64,000 nt of DNA from Paenibacillus sp. FSL R5-0517. Its GTDB lineage: Bacteria > Bacillota > Bacilli > Paenibacillales > Paenibacillaceae. This document shows positions 60,794 to 64,000 of this stretch, piece after piece. The stretch covers positions 1,116,001 through 1,180,000 of the forward strand of contig NZ_CP150235.1 in assembly GCF_037974355.1 (NCBI RefSeq). Direction: 5' to 3'. The notes under the pieces are model-generated. The model worked only from the letters and a program-made list of their open reading frames with translations, searched no databases and was not told where the DNA came from. Numbering within the stretch: the first letter of the stretch is position 1; every line of letters starts with the position of its first letter. A program made the position numbers and the translations under genes.

Positions 60794-60885
60794 TAAGGAA
60801 CATGAGACGCCCTATTTAGAGATTTTGAGCCGTATATCGCGTTAATCGTCAGATTTTTAGGAAATAGCGTGTCTGGTGTTCCTTA
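60794..60885. repeat. Intergenic hairpin-forming repeat, copy 2
   Basis: Left arm 60794-60818 and right arm 60861-60885 are imperfect inverted repeats, 20 of 25 positions. The right arm (GTGTCTGGTGTTCCTTA) matches the arm of the copy at 47574. No gene fits the 445 bases between the terminator at 60668 and the nucleotidase gene. Confidence 0.6.
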
Positions 60886-61113
60886 CAATTAAAAATGAGG
60901 GGCAGGAGGGACAAATAAGACTTCCTAGGTTCCTTAGAATAAGAAACAAGCATTCAAGCAGCCTTAAAACAAGAAACGGCCGACAAGCCCACAAGCAGCT
61001 CACACGCTAACTTGTATGCCAAATCTTTTTAAAGCCGCCTAAACCCTCCTAAATCATTCTAGATCATTCTAAATCCTTCGAAATTACCTACCCGAGTCCA
61101 TCGACAGTAGCAG

Positions 61114-62772
61114 TCATTCCCCCTTGCGACCAACAACCCGCCAGTTATCCGCCTGCTCCACTGTTAACGGTTGGTGTCTGCGGATGTAATCCTCTACCAG
61201 TGCGGCCATATCTGTCGCGCCTTCGTGCAACACTTTTTTACCTGGATACATCGCATAATCTCCACCGCCAGCAGCACGGTAGCTGTTCATCACCACAGAG
61301 TACATGCCATCCATGTCCATTGGCTTGCCTTCACGTTCCAGCTTCACAACTCGACTACCTACAGGCCGGGAGATATCCAACTCGTATTCCATACCAGCCC
61401 ACATATCGTAATTATAATGCTGAGGTTTGGGTTCCATATAAGCCGGATTGACTGCCACCTCGCCAGAAGCATTTACTTCAAAGTAACGAGCTGTTTGTTC
61501 CAACGCCTCCCGGACATCCTGACCACTCAGCTCCAGCACGGTCAGAGTATTAGGATAGATAAAGTTGGATAACACGTCCCGTACGGTGATGTGACTCCCG
61601 AAACCACGGGCTTCTTCACTTAGCATGGCGGTATTGGAGAGCTGCGCTCCAGTCGCTTCCATCTGCACTTGATGTACAAAAGCAATAAAAGGATGCGCCT
61701 TAAGCCGCAGAGCCGTTGCATTGGAGATGGACAAATCCCCAGCAACCTCGCCAATCGGTTGATCCAGCCATGCTTGTGCTTCAGCTTCCAGCTCGTCCGT
61801 AAGCTTCATAACTGTAGCATCAGGTTCGACCTCATTATGTTCATCCAGAAGTAAAAACCGGGCCTTCTTATCTGTAATCTTCCATTTCCCGCCCGATGAT
61901 TGCTCCAACTGAACGGATACATGCCCCGCACCATTTCCGCTGAATCCCGGCTGAATGACGGTTACACCATGGATAGTAGCGGTAAGCTGACGATGCTGAT
62001 GTCCGGTAAGCAGCACATCGATGCCTTCGATGTCCCGACAGATGGCATAGCCTTGATTTTCTCCAGTTAACCGTTCGGCAGGCTCTCCTGTTTCCAGATC
62101 ACTCTCAAACCCGCCATGATAACTGACAACCATTACATCTGGTTGTTCATGCTCGCGTATATAGTTAACCCATGTACGAATGGTCTCCAAGGCATCAAGG
62201 AACTGCAAACCTTCAATATTCTTCGGATGCTCCCAGTTCGGGATATAATGTGTCGTTGCACCCAAGAGTGCAATTCGAACACCGGAGGAGAGTGTCTTCA
62301 TTAGATAGGGAGGGCCGAAGGCTGGCAGAGCTGCACCTGTTGGAAGATCTCTCGAAGATTCTGATTCATTGGCTCTGTCGTGCTCAGCATGAACAATGTT
62401 GGCTGACAGCCAAGGGAAGTTGGAAGCTTCAACTGCTCGGCGCAGCAGATCCTGACCATAGTTGAACTCGTGGTTACCCATCACCGCAGCATCATAACCG
62501 AGTTCATTCAGAACTGTGATGAAGGGATGCCCTTCGTTGTTGGAAATCTGTGAAGCTGCATAAGAGGCCAAGGGTGATCCTTGCAGCAGATCCCCGTTAT
62601 CCACCAGCATCAGTTCAGGTGAACGCTCGCGTTCCTTACGAATCAGGGAAGCCAGCAAGGCAAGCCCAGCCGGGCGGTACGCATTGGTATTGTAATGAAT
62701 GGGGCGAATTGCCCCGTGCAGATCACTGGTATACAGAATATCGAAGCTTGCCGTAGGGTGTATGGATGTCAT
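61114..62772 (-). CDS. 5'-nucleotidase/metallophosphatase family protein
   Basis: A 552-residue two-domain enzyme. The N-terminal metallophosphatase has YTSDLHGAIRP, VDNGDLLQGSP, VMGNHEFNYGQ, VVSYHGGFE and LTGHQHRQ in order, which bind two metal ions. The C-terminal 5'-nucleotidase domain has the SNTAMLSEEARGFGSHITVR region and MNSYRAAGGGDYAMYPG, the substrate stack. There is no signal peptide or cell-wall anchor, unlike UshA-type secreted enzymes, so a cytoplasmic (YunD-like) role is likely. It hydrolyses nucleotides or related phosphate esters. It is single-gene, minus strand. Confidence 0.92.
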   Translation of the reverse strand: MTSIHPTASFDILYTSDLHGAIRPIHYNTNAYRPAGLALLASLIRKERERSPELMLVDNGDLLQGSPLASYAASQISNNEGHPFITVLNELGYDAAVMGNHEFNYGQDLLRRAVEASNFPWLSANIVHAEHDRANESESSRDLPTGAALPAFGPPYLMKTLSSGVRIALLGATTHYIPNWEHPKNIEGLQFLDALETIRTWVNYIREHEQPDVMVVSYHGGFESDLETGEPAERLTGENQGYAICRDIEGIDVLLTGHQHRQLTATIHGVTVIQPGFSGNGAGHVSVQLEQSSGGKWKITDKKARFLLLDEHNEVEPDATVMKLTDELEAEAQAWLDQPIGEVAGDLSISNATALRLKAHPFIAFVHQVQMEATGAQLSNTAMLSEEARGFGSHITVRDVLSNFIYPNTLTVLELSGQDVREALEQTARYFEVNASGEVAVNPAYMEPKPQHYNYDMWAGMEYELDISRPVGSRVVKLEREGKPMDMDGMYSVVMNSYRAAGGGDYAMYPGKKVLHEGATDMAALVEDYIRRHQPLTVEQADNWRVVGRKGE

Positions 62773-62967
62773 TTTACAATCTCCTCTAATATATAAGTTC
62801 TTCCCATATCTTCAACCATAATGAGCCTATTTTAACAGACTACAAGTCGCGCTGACAGCCTGACAGGAAACTTTACAAAACTCCAAATTTCGTTTCACAT
62901 CGCGCAAATATTTGGCAATTATAGTAGACAAGTACTGAAAAATAGAAACTCTTTGGAGGGTGTTCGT

Positions 62968-63951
62968 TTGAAGAAGTCTGCTTTATTCTTACCATTGTTG
63001 ATTTTGGTTCTGTTTCTGAGTGCTTGTGGGTCTAGCAGTAGTACAACAGGTTCGGCTAACGGGGGTAATGCGAGTCCGAATGCATCCGGTACGTCTACGG
63101 CAGAGACAGAGAAAGCTGTCGAAGGTTATGTGCCAACGGAATTGACGGTTCAATTTGTTCCTTCCCAGAATGCAGATACGCTTGAAGCCAAAGCGAAACC
63201 GCTGGAGAAGCTGCTTGGTGACAAACTGGGCATTCCGGTAAAAGTCAGCGTATCCACCGACTACAACACAATTATTGAAGCAATGGCTTCCAACAAAGTA
63301 GACGTAGGTTTCTTGCCTCCAACAGCTTATGTACTGGCAAAAGAAAAAGGCGCTGCACAAGTTATTCTGCAAGCACAACGTTTTGGTGTAAATGATGAGA
63401 CAGGTGCTCCAACCGAACAGTTGGCGGATTCCTATAAATCCATGTTTATCGTGAAAAAAGATTCGCCGATTCAATCCATCGAAGACCTAAAAGGTAAAAA
63501 AGTTGCTTACCAAAACGTAACGTCTTCCGCAGGTTATGTATGGCCAGCAGGTCTGTTGCTCGACAGAGGCATTGATCCATTGAAAGATGTAACACCTGTA
63601 ACGTTGAAAGGTCATGACCAAGGTGTGATCGCTGTATTGAACGGCGATGTTGATGCGGCAGCTATCTTCCAAGATGCCCGCAACACGGTAGCCAAAGACT
63701 ATCCGACTGTATTTGAAGATACACGTGTACTGGCGTTCACTGAGCCTATTCCTAACGATACCATTGCCGTTCGTACAGACATGAATGCTGATTGGACTGC
63801 GAAGATCAAACAAGCCTTCATCGATATCGGTAAAGATACGGAAGGTCACCAGATCATCAAAGAAATCTATACGCATGAAGGTTATGTAGAATCCGATGAT
63901 AGCAAGTTTGAGATCGTTCGTCAGTATGGCGAAAAAGTGAAAGGTGAATAA
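62968..63951 (+). CDS. phnD: Phosphate/phosphonate ABC transporter binding lipoprotein (PhnD type)
   Basis: Start taken as TTG 62968, eight bases after GGAGGGTG. The 327-residue lipoprotein has lipobox FLSAC at about residues 16-20, a Ser/Gly linker and the PhnD fold: LTVQFVPSQNADTLEAKAKP, DVGFLPPTAYVLAKEKGA, LKGKKVAYQNVTSSAGYVWP and VLNGDVDAAAIFQDARNTVA. It binds phosphonate or phosphite outside the cell. The matching permease and ATPase genes would lie beyond the window; only 49 bases remain after the stop. Confidence 0.9.
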   Translation: MKKSALFLPLLILVLFLSACGSSSSTTGSANGGNASPNASGTSTAETEKAVEGYVPTELTVQFVPSQNADTLEAKAKPLEKLLGDKLGIPVKVSVSTDYNTIIEAMASNKVDVGFLPPTAYVLAKEKGAAQVILQAQRFGVNDETGAPTEQLADSYKSMFIVKKDSPIQSIEDLKGKKVAYQNVTSSAGYVWPAGLLLDRGIDPLKDVTPVTLKGHDQGVIAVLNGDVDAAAIFQDARNTVAKDYPTVFEDTRVLAFTEPIPNDTIAVRTDMNADWTAKIKQAFIDIGKDTEGHQIIKEIYTHEGYVESDDSKFEIVRQYGEKVKGE

Positions 63952-64000
63952 TTTGGATCCAAAAGTAGTTCGGGATCTGTTCACTTTGTAGTCGCTCTCT

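Noticed and set aside
1..64000. CRISPR array, tRNA, rRNA or prophage
   Set aside because: No regularly spaced repeats of the right size, no cloverleaf or rRNA sequence recognised by eye, and no phage structural genes or integrase seen.

Overview
The window looks like chromosomal DNA of a spore-forming, low-to-mid GC Firmicute, most likely Paenibacillus or a close relative. The evidence is a GerA/GerB/GerC germinant-receptor operon, collagen-like and DUF4183 spore-surface-type genes, WXG100/type VII secretion effectors, strong AGGAGG ribosome binding sites with many TTG/GTG starts, and large carbohydrate-use clusters. No rRNA, tRNA or CRISPR array was seen.

Layout. (1) 1-5941: the 3' end of a glycoside hydrolase family 2 gene, a DUF4362-type lipoprotein gene broken by one in-frame stop, a DUF2207-like membrane protein, a thioredoxin-fold-like lipoprotein, a fossil WXG100 fragment, and a collagen-like/DUF4183 pair. 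(2) 6129-9800: a polymorphic toxin locus. A WXG100-headed effector with a predicted PD-(D/E)XK nuclease tip is followed by four immunity-type genes, with copied junction and terminator sequences between them. (3) 9926-26324: a defence-like region. It holds a PLD-nuclease/SF2-helicase gene ruined by two frameshifts and a 3' truncation. An AT-rich block follows, with a 5-cytosine DNA methyltransferase divergent from an unusual two-gene unit: a MORC-like protein with GHKL domains at both ends and a histidine-kinase-like H-box, plus a receiver-like protein. After that come an IS5-type element, an XRE regulator divergent from a possible HEPN protein, an EndoU-tipped WXG100 toxin with its immunity gene, and a MazG-like/PLD-helicase gene pair. 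(4) 26371-33737: small membrane proteins, a MerR-TipAS regulator coupled to a DUF2268 metalloprotease-like gene, an MFS exporter, galactokinase and lipoproteins. (5) 33393-35982: a likely reverse-domain type VII lipase effector (lipase first, helical export region last), a WXG100-like partner, and a divergent lipoprotein that may be its immunity protein. (6) 36190-47153: gerB-gerA-gerC, a 3-hydroxyisobutyrate dehydrogenase-family enzyme, a NERD protein, a lipoprotein, and an asymmetric heterodimeric ABC exporter. (7) 47851-60581: a carbohydrate regulon of a secreted DUF4832-type protein, two Gfo/Idh/MocA oxidoreductases, an ABC sugar importer, LacI and AraC regulators, a CBM9-like protein and a TIM-barrel isomerase. 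Five copies of the palindrome TTTGCSGCAAA tie part of it together. An Arr-type rifampin ADP-ribosyltransferase gene lies inside. (8) 61114-63951: a 5'-nucleotidase-family enzyme and a PhnD-type binding lipoprotein.

The strongest candidate for an undescribed system is 13007-19358: methyltransferase, double-GHKL/H-box protein and receiver protein, with no recognisable restriction endonuclease. It reads as a methylation-linked defence or signalling module that may use a His-Asp phosphorelay. All functional calls come from reading sequence motifs; no database search was possible.
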